A stretch of 24,619 nucleotides of DNA from Oscillospiraceae bacterium (GTDB taxonomy: Bacteria > Bacillota > Clostridia > Oscillospirales > Ethanoligenentaceae). The DNA lies in the NCBI GenBank assembly GCA_003518885.1, contig DOXU01000265.1, forward strand, positions 1 through 24,619, read 5' to 3'. This document shows, piece by piece, positions 1 through 7,897 of the stretch (its first letter is position 1; each line of letters begins with the position of its first letter). The notes beneath the pieces are model-generated. The model was not told where the DNA came from. It ran no database searches and was given only the letters and a program-made list of their open reading frames with translations. The position numbers were made by a program, and so were the translations under genes.

Positions 1-276
1 CCAATTTACTTCATGTTTTACGTTCATTTATTCCGGTAAAGCGCTTTCACGCGTATTGTCTACCGTCAACTTTCTTATTTTATCCGTTGCATAAGCTCTT
101 GTCAAATTTCTTGATTCGAAAAAATCAACAATCCTTTGTACGCAGATAAGCAATATTCTATGTGCTTCTTCCTATAACGCACCACATTTAAATGTGAAGC
201 AAAAAAATACCAAATTTTCTCTTCAAAATACCAAGAAGTTTTTGGAAATTTACATCTTAATTTTTTATAAGCAAAG
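1..276. other. Non-coding stretch upstream of the MarR operon
   Basis: This is AT-rich DNA with no convincing reading frame on either strand. It contains a cre-like site near its left end (listed separately) and a short inverted repeat TTGATT...AATCAA around 110-126. It may hold the promoter region of a gene lying to the left of the window. Nothing more can be supported. Confidence 0.5.
36..49 (+). promoter_or_regulatory. Possible CcpA cre-like site
   Basis: The 14-mer GTAAAGCGCTTTCA matches 12 of 14 positions of the catabolite-responsive element consensus TGWAARCGYTWNCA; the first two bases differ. Its core AAAGCGCTTT is a perfect palindrome. It lies about 300 bases from the first gene here, so its target may be a gene left of the window. 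It is a single-site match and could be chance. Confidence 0.3.
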
Positions 277-321
277 GCATATAATTAGGCTTGCTAATTA
301 AAAGGTTGCCTAATTATATGC
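277..321 (+). promoter_or_regulatory. Promoter and palindromic operator of the marR-ABC operon
   Basis: Two perfect 14-bp inverted arms, 277-290 (GCATATAATTAGGC) and 308-321 (GCCTAATTATATGC), flank 17 bases. Inside there is also a direct repeat, TTGCTAATTA and TTGCCTAATTA. A promoter fits within it: -35 TTGCTA at 291-296, 17-base spacer, -10 TTATAT at 314-319. MarR-family repressors commonly bind such palindromes over their own promoter. Autorepression of this operon is the natural inference. Confidence 0.75.
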
Positions 322-351
322 TTAACTAACTATTTTAAAGGAGGTGATTAG

Positions 352-873
352 ATGCCCAACCAACCCGTCTCTGATGAAGTTGTGCACCACTTTTTAGAGA
401 ATATTCTTCAATTCAATCGCTTTGTTATCGATGTAAAACAGAATCATTCTCCATTCTCGCGCCACAAGCATAAATGCGATGAGGGTGTATCTGACATGCG
501 CCATAGTGAGCGTATGCTTCTTTTTGCCATTGCAGATAGAGGAAAAGATCGCCCTGACGGGCTTAGTGTCAGCGAGCTAAGCCAATTGATGCAAGTAAAG
601 CCCCCTTCTATTACTGCCCCGCTTAACGCCCTTGAAGAGCGTGGAATGATTCAACGTACACAGGATGAAAATGACCGCCGCATTGTTCGCATTCATTTAA
701 CTCAAAATGGGCAAGCCCTTCTCCAAAAAAATCGAAGGCACCTTTATGAAAGGGCACGTGATATGCTAAATTACTTAGGTGTAGAAAAAGCCGAACAGCT
801 TAGCTCTATTCTCGATAGTATTTTTGAGTATTTCGAAAAAGATCGAGAAAAAACAAACGCGGAAAAACATTGA
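352..873 (+). CDS. MarR-family transcriptional regulator
   Basis: This 173-residue protein has the winged-helix MarR fold. The recognition helix region is around residues 75-100 (LSVSELSQLMQVKPPSIT, then LNALEERGMI), followed by the charged wing DENDRRIVRIHLT near residues 100-115. The ends are helical and should form the dimer interface. The ATG is preceded by AAAGGAGGTG at good spacing. It is the first gene of a unit with two ABC exporter genes 31 bases downstream and sits just after a perfect palindrome. This matches the common layout in which a MarR-type repressor controls a drug-exporter pair and is released by ligand. The ligand is unknown. Family assignment is firm; the regulatory role is inferred from position. 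Confidence 0.93.
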   Translation: MPNQPVSDEVVHHFLENILQFNRFVIDVKQNHSPFSRHKHKCDEGVSDMRHSERMLLFAIADRGKDRPDGLSVSELSQLMQVKPPSITAPLNALEERGMIQRTQDENDRRIVRIHLTQNGQALLQKNRRHLYERARDMLNYLGVEKAEQLSSILDSIFEYFEKDREKTNAEKH

Positions 874-904
874 AAATGCTTTCTATTTTTAGCCGGAGGT
901 GCTT

Positions 905-2632
905 ATGCTAAAAGTCTATAGAAACCTGAAAGGATACATTCCGCACATTTGTGCCATTGTTGTATTAATCTTTATACAAGTGCTCACGGATTTGTATCTT
1001 CCTACTTTAATGTCTGATATTGTGAACACAGGCATTATGAAAAACGATGTCAGCTTTATCATACATGAAGGCGGATTAATGCTTGGTGTGGCAGGTATCG
1101 GAATTGCCTGTGCAATTTTGGCCAGCTTGATTGGTTCGCGTGTTTCCATTGGTCTGGGAAGTATTTTGCGTAGTAAGATTTTCCGCCAGATCGAACGCTT
1201 TTCTTTGCGGGAATTTGATCAGTTCGGTTCCTCGACTCTTGTCACTCGTACTACCAATGATATTGTCCAAATTCAAACTGTTACCGTTTTAATCATTAAT
1301 ATGATGTTAAGAGCGCCGCTTACCGCTATTGGCGGCATCATTCTTGCCTACCGCCAGGACAGTAGTCTTACCTTGATTTTCGCTGTGGCACTGCCTGCTC
1401 TTGTTATTGTTGTGGCTTTGATTATGACACGAGCAATTCCACTTTTCAAAAAAGTGCAAGGCAAATTGGATAAAATCAATTTGGTGCTTCGCGAGAATTT
1501 GACCGGCATTCGTGTCATTCGGGCATTTAATCGTATTAACCATGAAGAAAAGCGTTTTGATACCGCTAGCAACGACTTGACTTCAACCTATATTCGTGTC
1601 AATCAGATTATGGCCTTTTTAATGCCTGTTCTCATGTTATTGATGAATGCGATGCAAATTGCGATCATCTGGTTTGGTAGCACACGCGTTGATACGGGCA
1701 GCTTGAACATTGGGGCCCTGTCTGCATTCATTCAATATGCCTCTTTGATTTTGATTAATTTCATCATGATGTCCATGATGTTCATCTTTATTCCACGTGC
1801 ACAAGCAGCAGCCGAACGCGTTACCGAGGTTTTAGAAGTAAAACCCGATATCGTCGACCCAGAAAGCCCACAGAAATCTGTCACAGGAAATGGCTATTTG
1901 GAATTTCGAAATGTTAGCTTCCGTTACAACGGTGCAGAAAGGTCCGCTCTGACCGGCGTTTCTTTCCTTGCAAAACCTGGAGAAACGACCGCTATCATCG
2001 GCAGTACTGGCAGTGGTAAATCCACTTTAGCCAATCTGATTCCTCGCTTTTACGATGTGGAAAACGGAGAAATTTTAATCGATGGCGTAGACATCCGTAA
2101 AATGACACAGGAAAATCTGCGTTCTCGCATTGGATTCGTTCCACAAAAAGCCATCCTCTTTACTGGCACAATTAAGGACAATATGCGATATGGACGTGAA
2201 AACGCTACAGATGAAGAAATTATCCATGCCGCGCAGGTTGCACAGGCATCCGATTTCGTCGGCGAAATGAAAAACGGATATGACACCCTACTTTCCGAGG
2301 GTGGCTTAAACCTCTCCGGTGGACAAAAGCAGCGCCTCTCTATTGCCCGCGCTTTGGTTAGACGTCCAGAAATTTATGTTTTTGATGACAGCTTCTCTGC
2401 ACTTGACTTCAAAACCGATGCAAAACTTCGCGCTGCTTTGAGCAATGAAACCGAAAATTCTACCGTTTTGATTGTTGCGCAACGTGTTGGCACGGTTATG
2501 TCTGCCGATCGCATCATTGTTCTTGACGAAGGAACTGTTGCTGGAATTGGTAAGCATGAAGAGCTGATGAAAACCTGCGAAGTTTATCGCGAGATTGTTT
2601 CTTCACAGCTTTCAGAGGAGGAACTGGCATGA
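905..2632 (+). CDS. Heterodimeric ABC exporter, subunit with degenerate ATP site
   Basis: This 575-residue half-transporter has six membrane helices in roughly the first 300 residues, then a nucleotide-binding domain. Walker A is GSTGSGKS at 366-373 and the signature LSGGQ at 470-474 is canonical. Walker B ends in Asp-Asp (494-495), so the usual catalytic Glu is Asp. The H-loop histidine is Gln526 (VAQRV). In heterodimeric exporters such as BmrCD, LmrCD and TM287/288 one subunit has exactly this degenerate set and lends its intact signature to the partner. ATG 905 is chosen over GTG 899 because the GTG overlaps the GGAGG motif at 895-899. The stop overlaps the next start by four bases, implying coupled translation. 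It probably exports drugs, lipids or peptides; the substrate cannot be read from sequence. Confidence 0.93.
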   Translation: MLKVYRNLKGYIPHICAIVVLIFIQVLTDLYLPTLMSDIVNTGIMKNDVSFIIHEGGLMLGVAGIGIACAILASLIGSRVSIGLGSILRSKIFRQIERFSLREFDQFGSSTLVTRTTNDIVQIQTVTVLIINMMLRAPLTAIGGIILAYRQDSSLTLIFAVALPALVIVVALIMTRAIPLFKKVQGKLDKINLVLRENLTGIRVIRAFNRINHEEKRFDTASNDLTSTYIRVNQIMAFLMPVLMLLMNAMQIAIIWFGSTRVDTGSLNIGALSAFIQYASLILINFIMMSMMFIFIPRAQAAAERVTEVLEVKPDIVDPESPQKSVTGNGYLEFRNVSFRYNGAERSALTGVSFLAKPGETTAIIGSTGSGKSTLANLIPRFYDVENGEILIDGVDIRKMTQENLRSRIGFVPQKAILFTGTIKDNMRYGRENATDEEIIHAAQVAQASDFVGEMKNGYDTLLSEGGLNLSGGQKQRLSIARALVRRPEIYVFDDSFSALDFKTDAKLRAALSNETENSTVLIVAQRVGTVMSADRIIVLDEGTVAGIGKHEELMKTCEVYREIVSSQLSEEELA

Positions 2633-4947
2633 GCGAAAAAAATGAGAAACAAGAAAATCAGTCAATGGGTGGAGGCGGACCCGGCGGCTCTATTGGTCAT
2701 CCAGTCGAAAAAGCTAAGAACTTTAAAGGTACTCTTTTCCGTCTGATCCGCTATTTACGCCCACATCGTACACGCTTAAGTATTGTTTTGGTCTTTGCTA
2801 TCCTGGGCACCATATTCCAGATTCTGACGCCAAAAATCAGTGGGCAAGCCATTAACAAATTGACAGATGGTTTTATTGCAAAATCGGCTGTTTCTAATAT
2901 TTCAAAAGAACAAACAAAAGCAAGAGAAAATTTACAACAATTAATAAATGGACTCACCACGGCAAAAACACAAGCATCCGATGCCGCTGAAAAAGCAGTA
3001 GAAACGCAGATGAAGGCCACTCTTCCAGCTGGAACCCCTATTTCTCCCGCTTTACAAGAAAAGATCGATCAGGCAAAAACACAGGCATCTGCCACAGCTG
3101 AACAAAAGGCTGAAGAGGCTGTTGCAGAAAAAGCAAATATGAATGAAAGCCAATTGAAGGCTGTACAAGAATTTTATAATTTACCAAATGTCAAAGATAT
3201 AAAAAGTTCCAATAAGATGGCCGATACCGTTAAAAAGATGGAATCGTTAAGCAAACAACTTCCTCAACACAACAGCGGTAAAAGCAATATTAATGTTAAA
3301 GAATCCGACATGAAAACGGCCATTTCCGATATCCGTGAAACGGGCGGAAAAATTCCTTTCGATGCCATCCTACATGTCTTGCTTATTATGTTGGCCGCCG
3401 TCGCCATAAGTTCTGTCTTCTTATTTATCATGCAGTTCTTGATGTCCACTGTTGCCCAGAAGACTGTATATGATATGCGCCGTGACGTAGACAAAAAGTT
3501 GGCTAAACTTCCCCTGAAATATTTTGACTCCCATACGAATGGGGAAATTCTCAGTCGTGTAACAAATGATGTGGATACCATCTCTACTACACTCCAGCAG
3601 AGTTTAACTCAGCTGATTCAAGCCATCTTACAGTTGATTGGCTTCATTATCATGATGTTGACGATCAGCCCTGCATTGACTGGCATTACTTTGATTACCC
3701 TTCCTATCTACATTATCGCAACCGCTCTAATCGCTAGGGCCTCACAGAAATATTTCGCAGGCCAGCAAAAATATCTGGGGAATCTGACCGGCCATACAGA
3801 GGAAATGTTCACCGGGCACCAAATTGTTAAGGCCTTTGGGCACGAAAAGGAATCTGTCGAAATTTTTGAAGGTTATAACAAGGAACTTTTCCAGTCTGGT
3901 TGGAAAGCACAATTCCTATCTGGTGTTATGTTCCCAGTTATGAACTTTATCAGCAATATTGGTTATGTCTTCATCGCTGTATTTGGTGGCATCTTTGTCA
4001 CAAAAAGTTGGTTGAATATTGGTGATATCGTAGCCTTTATTCAATATTCACGACAATTCACAATGCCTATCATCCAGACTGCTAACATCACTAATATCAT
4101 CCAATCTACCATTGCTTGCGCAGAACGTGTTTTCGAGGTATTGGATGAGGATGAAGAATCTGCGGAACCTGAGAATTCACTTGTCCTGGAAAAACCGGAA
4201 GGCCATGTGGTATTCGATCATGTACAATTCAGTTATCGTGAAGACGAACCCCTTATTCGCGATATGAACCTGAATGTACAACCAGGCGATACAGTGGCCA
4301 TTGTTGGGCCAACCGGCGCAGGAAAGAGTACCCTTGTTAATCTTCTCATGCGTTTCTATGAAATTCAGGACGGCAAAATAACGTTTGATGGTATGAACAC
4401 CAAAGACATGCGCCGTAGTGACTTACGTAGACTATTTGGCATGGTCCTACAGGACACCTGGCTTTTCAATGGCACAATTGAAGAAAACATTGGCTATGGG
4501 CGAGAAGGCGCTACACATGAAGAAATCGTCCGTGCTGCGGATGCTGCTCGTGCCGACCATTTTATCCGCTCACTACCAGATGGATATAATACGGTCTTAA
4601 ATGAGGAAGCAACCAATATTTCACAAGGACAGAAACAACTTCTTACCATCGCACGTGCCATTCTGTCTGATCCAGCCGTTTTGATTCTAGACGAGGCGAC
4701 TAGCTCAGTAGATACGCGCACCGAATTGCTCATTCAACATGCCATGGCTGCACTGATGAAGGGACGCACGAACTTCGTTATTGCCCATCGGCTTTCTACC
4801 ATTCGCGATGCACAAACCATTCTAGTTATGAATCATGGCTCCATCATCGAACAAGGCAATCATGATGAATTAATGAAAAAAGGCGGATTTTACGCTGATC
4901 TTTATAACTCTCAATTCATGGGCGCTAATTTAGACGATGCAGGATGA
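2629..4947 (+). CDS. Heterodimeric ABC exporter, catalytic subunit with large extracytoplasmic insertion
   Basis: At 772 residues this is about 170-190 longer than a typical half-exporter. Membrane helix 1 (about 51-67) and helix 2 (about 247-271) are separated by about 160 residues rich in Ala, Lys, Gln and Glu (84-242). That segment looks helical or coiled-coil and should face outward. The N-terminus has a glycine-rich stretch (GGGGPGG). The ATPase domain has Walker A GPTGAGKS (560-567), Walker B with a proper Asp688-Glu689, and H-loop His720. Its signature is ISQGQ (664-668) instead of LSGGQ. These features complement the defects of the upstream subunit, so the pair should form one consensus and one degenerate ATP site. 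A strong terminator follows. Whether the insertion binds substrate, cell wall or a partner protein is unknown. Confidence 0.93.
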   Translation: MSEKNEKQENQSMGGGGPGGSIGHPVEKAKNFKGTLFRLIRYLRPHRTRLSIVLVFAILGTIFQILTPKISGQAINKLTDGFIAKSAVSNISKEQTKARENLQQLINGLTTAKTQASDAAEKAVETQMKATLPAGTPISPALQEKIDQAKTQASATAEQKAEEAVAEKANMNESQLKAVQEFYNLPNVKDIKSSNKMADTVKKMESLSKQLPQHNSGKSNINVKESDMKTAISDIRETGGKIPFDAILHVLLIMLAAVAISSVFLFIMQFLMSTVAQKTVYDMRRDVDKKLAKLPLKYFDSHTNGEILSRVTNDVDTISTTLQQSLTQLIQAILQLIGFIIMMLTISPALTGITLITLPIYIIATALIARASQKYFAGQQKYLGNLTGHTEEMFTGHQIVKAFGHEKESVEIFEGYNKELFQSGWKAQFLSGVMFPVMNFISNIGYVFIAVFGGIFVTKSWLNIGDIVAFIQYSRQFTMPIIQTANITNIIQSTIACAERVFEVLDEDEESAEPENSLVLEKPEGHVVFDHVQFSYREDEPLIRDMNLNVQPGDTVAIVGPTGAGKSTLVNLLMRFYEIQDGKITFDGMNTKDMRRSDLRRLFGMVLQDTWLFNGTIEENIGYGREGATHEEIVRAADAARADHFIRSLPDGYNTVLNEEATNISQGQKQLLTIARAILSDPAVLILDEATSSVDTRTELLIQHAMAALMKGRTNFVIAHRLSTIRDAQTILVMNHGSIIEQGNHDELMKKGGFYADLYNSQFMGANLDDAG

Positions 4948-4970
4948 TTTCCTCATAAAGTAAAATAGCC

Positions 4971-5006
4971 AAAAGAGCCACGGATGAATCATCCGTGGCT
5001 CTTTTT
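4971..5006 (+). terminator. Rho-independent terminator after the ABC operon
   Basis: The 12-bp stem GAGCCACGGATG / CATCCGTGGCTC has a three-base loop, an upstream A-run and five T's after it. It ends the marR-ABC transcription unit. Confidence 0.92.
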
Positions 5007-5136
5007 ATCCTTCCAAAATTTCAAAACTCCCTCATATTCTCTTCGATGCACACTTATATTGAAGTAGACCGTTAAAATCTCATCACGGACTTTCTAAAAA
5101 CTATATCACAACACAACAAATCAGGAGAACCCTTGC

Positions 5137-5817
5137 ATGAAACGAATCATGAAATTCTTTTGGCCTTTTCTTGTTGTTATTGTCTTAGCAGTTTTTGCTG
5201 TCATCCTCGGCCATTTCAGACATCCTTCCCTATCGTCTATCCATACAGAAGCAACAGTTTACACAGAGGGCATATCCGTTCGACGTACCGCGGATTCCTC
5301 TTCCCCCGTTGTTGAAAAATTACATACAAACGACAAGATCAACATTCTATCATCCACGAGCAAACAATATAAAGTTCGCTATCATTCTGCGACCGGGTGG
5401 ATTCAAAAATGCGATCTATTCAGAATTAATACAATTGGTATTCAAAACGCTAGAATTTCCACTATAGTTAATACGGCAGACAAACAAATCAGCGTTCCCT
5501 ATTTATTTGGCGGAATAACGCCCACTGGTTTCGATTGCTCCGGCCTTACACAATATGCCTATGCAAAAATAGGCATCTCTTTACCTCATTCCTCCTCAAA
5601 ACAAGCCCAAATGGGCATTTCCATCCCTTTGAATAAAATACTACCTGGGGATCTACTTTTCTTCGCTACAGGAAAACCAAGAGCTATTAACCATGTAGGA
5701 CTCTATGTAGGCAACTCTCTCTTTATAGCTGCTAACAATGAAGGCACCTCTATTTGTGATTTACAGTATCCTTATTGGAAAAACAAGATAATTTGTACAA
5801 AGCGGATTGTTTCTTGA
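5137..5817 (+). CDS. Membrane-anchored SH3b-NlpC/P60 cell-wall peptidase
   Basis: This is a 226-residue secreted or membrane-tethered protein. A short basic start is followed by a hydrophobic segment (about residues 6-25) that can serve as an anchor or signal. A bacterial SH3-like domain follows (about 43-95, with VRRTADSSSPVVEKL and TGWIQKCDL), then a C-terminal NlpC/P60 domain (about 105-226). The nucleophile is Cys134 in GFDCSG and the histidine is His186 in INHVGLYVG. The usual third polar residue is not obvious: the segment reads FIAANNEG. Enzymes of this family cut D-gamma-glutamyl-diamino acid or related bonds in peptidoglycan stem peptides. AGGAGA at 5123-5128 supports the start. It is monocistronic between two terminators. 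The cell-wall role follows from the family and has not been tested. Confidence 0.9.
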   Translation: MKRIMKFFWPFLVVIVLAVFAVILGHFRHPSLSSIHTEATVYTEGISVRRTADSSSPVVEKLHTNDKINILSSTSKQYKVRYHSATGWIQKCDLFRINTIGIQNARISTIVNTADKQISVPYLFGGITPTGFDCSGLTQYAYAKIGISLPHSSSKQAQMGISIPLNKILPGDLLFFATGKPRAINHVGLYVGNSLFIAANNEGTSICDLQYPYWKNKIICTKRIVS

Positions 5818-5841
5818 TTGGAATTTGCTTTTTCAATGAAA

Positions 5842-5878
5842 AAAAGTAGCGCTCCGCATTCTGCAGAGCGCTACTTTT
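5842..5878 (+). terminator. Terminator after the NlpC/P60 gene
   Basis: A 13-bp stem, AAAAGTAGCGCTC / GAGCGCTACTTTT, closes on an 11-base loop and has T/A runs on both flanks. It can work in both directions. It therefore probably also ends the convergent reverse-strand gene at 5919-6560. Confidence 0.88.
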
Positions 5879-5918
5879 CGTATTTCAGCGCAATAAAATC
5901 CAGTTGGTATTTAATTTC

Positions 5919-6560
5919 CTAGGAATTCTTCTTTTGTGCTTTTTCTTTAAACCGTTTTTTTCGCTCATCTGGGTGTTCGCGTTCAAGCCATAGATTCATC
6001 ACCGAAAAAACAAAAGGGAATCCAATCAGCACAATGCTAGAGGCCATCGGGGCAAAAAATGCCATAAGGATAATCAGAACTGCCGCACAGATCCAAATAC
6101 CCCCTCTTCCCGACCGTACAATTGCCACCACATCTTGTGGACCATCTTGTGAGCGAGAGTCTAAGCTCCGGCGCAAAAATTGAAAACTGAAATTCACCAA
6201 AATAAACACTAGAGCATATCCGACAGCCGGAACCGCCTGCCCCGGATTTTCGATCACCCATTTTGTAAAAACCGGCATTAATGAAATGGAAAACAGAAAT
6301 AAAATGTTCCGCCAACCGGTTTTAGTTGAGATTTTCTCGATATCATGGAACACTTCATAATGCAAATGCCAAAAGAAACCCACAACAAAAAAGGTGATAA
6401 AGTAAACGAAAATTGAAATTATTAAGGCGAAAACGTGTTTCCAATCGAACGCGTTTGGCAATGGAATGTTTAACACCATAATTGTTACAATAATAGCGAA
6501 AACTCCATCGCTAAAGGCCTCGAATCGGTTTTTTATTAATCTCATATATCCAAATTCCAT
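5919..6560 (-). CDS. TMEM175 (DUF1211) family membrane protein
   Basis: This protein of up to 213 residues carries the family hallmark near its start, RFEAFSDGVFAIIVTIMVL. In prokaryotic TMEM175 the RxxxFSDG motif lines the first helix of a potassium-selective channel. About six hydrophobic helices follow, then a basic tail ending EKAQKKNS. Family members start a few residues before the motif, so Met6 (6545) is a credible alternative start; neither start has a strong ribosome binding site. It is alone on the minus strand with its own promoter and converges on the terminator at 5842-5878. Potassium or cation leak is the family function. Its physiological job in bacteria is poorly known. Confidence 0.88.
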   Translation of the reverse strand: MEFGYMRLIKNRFEAFSDGVFAIIVTIMVLNIPLPNAFDWKHVFALIISIFVYFITFFVVGFFWHLHYEVFHDIEKISTKTGWRNILFLFSISLMPVFTKWVIENPGQAVPAVGYALVFILVNFSFQFLRRSLDSRSQDGPQDVVAIVRSGRGGIWICAAVLIILMAFFAPMASSIVLIGFPFVFSVMNLWLEREHPDERKKRFKEKAQKKNS

Positions 6561-6639
6561 TCACAAATTTTATCTATTTCATCTTTTTTGTGCGGGTGTT
6601 TTTATAATTGGCAATATATTCCGTACATTCGACTATTTT

Positions 6640-6668
6640 ATAGTATCATGGATACTGAGGGAAAACAA
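6640..6668 (-). promoter_or_regulatory. Promoter of the TMEM175-family gene
   Basis: Read on the minus strand, -35 TTGTTT (6668-6663), a 17-base spacer and -10 TACTAT (6645-6640) lie about 80 bases upstream of the start. The match is fair, not perfect. Confidence 0.5.
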
Positions 6669-6762
6669 GCCTGTTTCCTATATGCTCTTCTTGCCCATCT
6701 AATAAAATTCTATTTTAACTCTATAACCATATCATTTTTTCATTAGATAAAATCCATTTCGC

Positions 6763-6814
6763 TTGACAACGCTCCTTTATATTGTATAATAACAGTTGTT
6801 ATATAACATACGTT
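6763..6814 (+). promoter_or_regulatory. Strong promoter with TetR-type operators
   Basis: The promoter has a perfect -35 TTGACA at 6763-6768, a 16-base spacer and a perfect -10 TATAAT at 6785-6790. Overlapping and following the -10 are two inverted repeats, ATAACA-GT-TGTTAT (6788-6801) and ATAAC-ATAC-GTTAT near 6801-6814. They share the half-site GTTAT/ATAAC. This placement is what autorepression by the downstream TetR regulator would need. Confidence 0.8.
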
Positions 6815-6831
6815 ATCCAAAGGAGGCCTTT

Positions 6832-7413
6832 ATGCCCAAGCAAAAAATAACGAAACAAGTTGTCTTACAAGGTGCCTTTTCCCTGATTCAAAAAGAGGGT
6901 ATACAAAAATTTAATGCGCGCAATCTCGCAAAACAAATCAATTGTTCAGTTCAACCTCTCTACAGCTATTTTAGCAACATCGAAACCCTTATTTATGCTG
7001 TATACGATTTTTCTACCCACTATTACAACCAATATATCGATAATCAAATTAACCCCACTTACCTTTTTCAATCCATTGGAAAAGGACATATTAATTTTGC
7101 CTATGAAGAAGGGTTCCTTTTTCAATTTTTGTTTCTTTCTCCCTACCTACATGCAATCGACTTTGAAGATCTCTGCCACAAAATTGAACGCACGGATGTG
7201 ACACAAAATTTAAGAAATACTCTCCATTTAAATGCCATACAGGCAGAAGATCTTTATATGAACATGATGCTTTATACACATGGTATCGCCTGCCTTATTG
7301 CAACAAAGGCGGCCACTATCCGATACGACGAAATGAGTGAGCGTATCGATCGCGCCTATTTCGCTTTCTTACAAAAGATTCAGGAGGAAAAAAATGCGGT
7401 TACTCATCCATGA
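6832..7413 (+). CDS. TetR/AcrR-family transcriptional regulator
   Basis: This 193-residue protein has a typical TetR N-terminal helix-turn-helix (about residues 8-55: ARNLAKQINCSVQPLYSYFSNIETLIYAVYD). The C-terminal helical domain shows no recognisable ligand signature. The start is the ATG at 6832, preceded by AAAGGAGG. An in-frame TTG at 6796 lies inside the operator/promoter and is rejected. The coding end overlaps the next gene by 20 bases, so it is co-transcribed with two flavodoxin-fold genes. By analogy with similar cassettes it probably senses a small toxic or redox-active compound and represses its own operon. The effector is unknown. Confidence 0.92.
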   Translation: MPKQKITKQVVLQGAFSLIQKEGIQKFNARNLAKQINCSVQPLYSYFSNIETLIYAVYDFSTHYYNQYIDNQINPTYLFQSIGKGHINFAYEEGFLFQFLFLSPYLHAIDFEDLCHKIERTDVTQNLRNTLHLNAIQAEDLYMNMMLYTHGIACLIATKAATIRYDEMSERIDRAYFAFLQKIQEEKNAVTHP

Positions 7414-7897
7414 TCTACCTGCGGAAGATTTCAAGAAAATTTTTCATTCTTTGCCGGAGGACTTGTCCATAATAGCCGAGGATACTCCTATTCACTCCTG
7501 CTTGGGTTGCTTCGGTTGTTGGATTAAGACGCCCGGAAAGTGCGTCATACGCGATCCCTATCAAAATATGGGCGCTTTATTGGCCCGATCTGAGGAGCTC
7601 ATCCTTATTAGCCAATGCTACTACGGCAGTTTTAGCCCATTCATCAAAAGCATTCTGGATAGAAGTATTTCTTATATTCATCCTTATTTCATCATAAAAG
7701 AACACGAAATGCATCATCGTGCCCGCTATCAACACCATTTCAACTTGCGTGCTTGGTTTTATGGGCCTGATATCCGTGACGTTGAACGAGAGACTGCACA
7801 CCAATTAGTCCAGGCCAATGCAACGAATCTGCAATGCCCCCAACAAGAGATACTATTTGCAAATGAGCCCTCTGCCTTTGGAGGAAATTTATCATGA
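7394..7897 (+). CDS. Flavodoxin-fold protein with four-cysteine motif
   Basis: This is a 167-residue protein. Its middle resembles the iron-sulfur flavoprotein / NADPH-dependent FMN reductase superfamily: Cys36, Cys39, Cys42 and Cys50 form CLGCFGCWIKTPGKC. A segment ending SQCYYGSFSPFIKSILDR (about 73-90) follows, as in those proteins. The N-terminal GSPR-like loop that binds the FMN phosphate is missing; the start reads MRLLIHDLPAEDF. The ATG at 7394 has AGGAGG just upstream and sits inside the tetR end. An earlier in-frame start at 7337 would lie deep in tetR and is rejected. It overlaps the next gene by four bases. It could bind an Fe-S cluster or use redox thiols, perhaps with the partner encoded next. 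Function is unproven. Confidence 0.82.
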   Translation: MRLLIHDLPAEDFKKIFHSLPEDLSIIAEDTPIHSCLGCFGCWIKTPGKCVIRDPYQNMGALLARSEELILISQCYYGSFSPFIKSILDRSISYIHPYFIIKEHEMHHRARYQHHFNLRAWFYGPDIRDVERETAHQLVQANATNLQCPQQEILFANEPSAFGGNLS

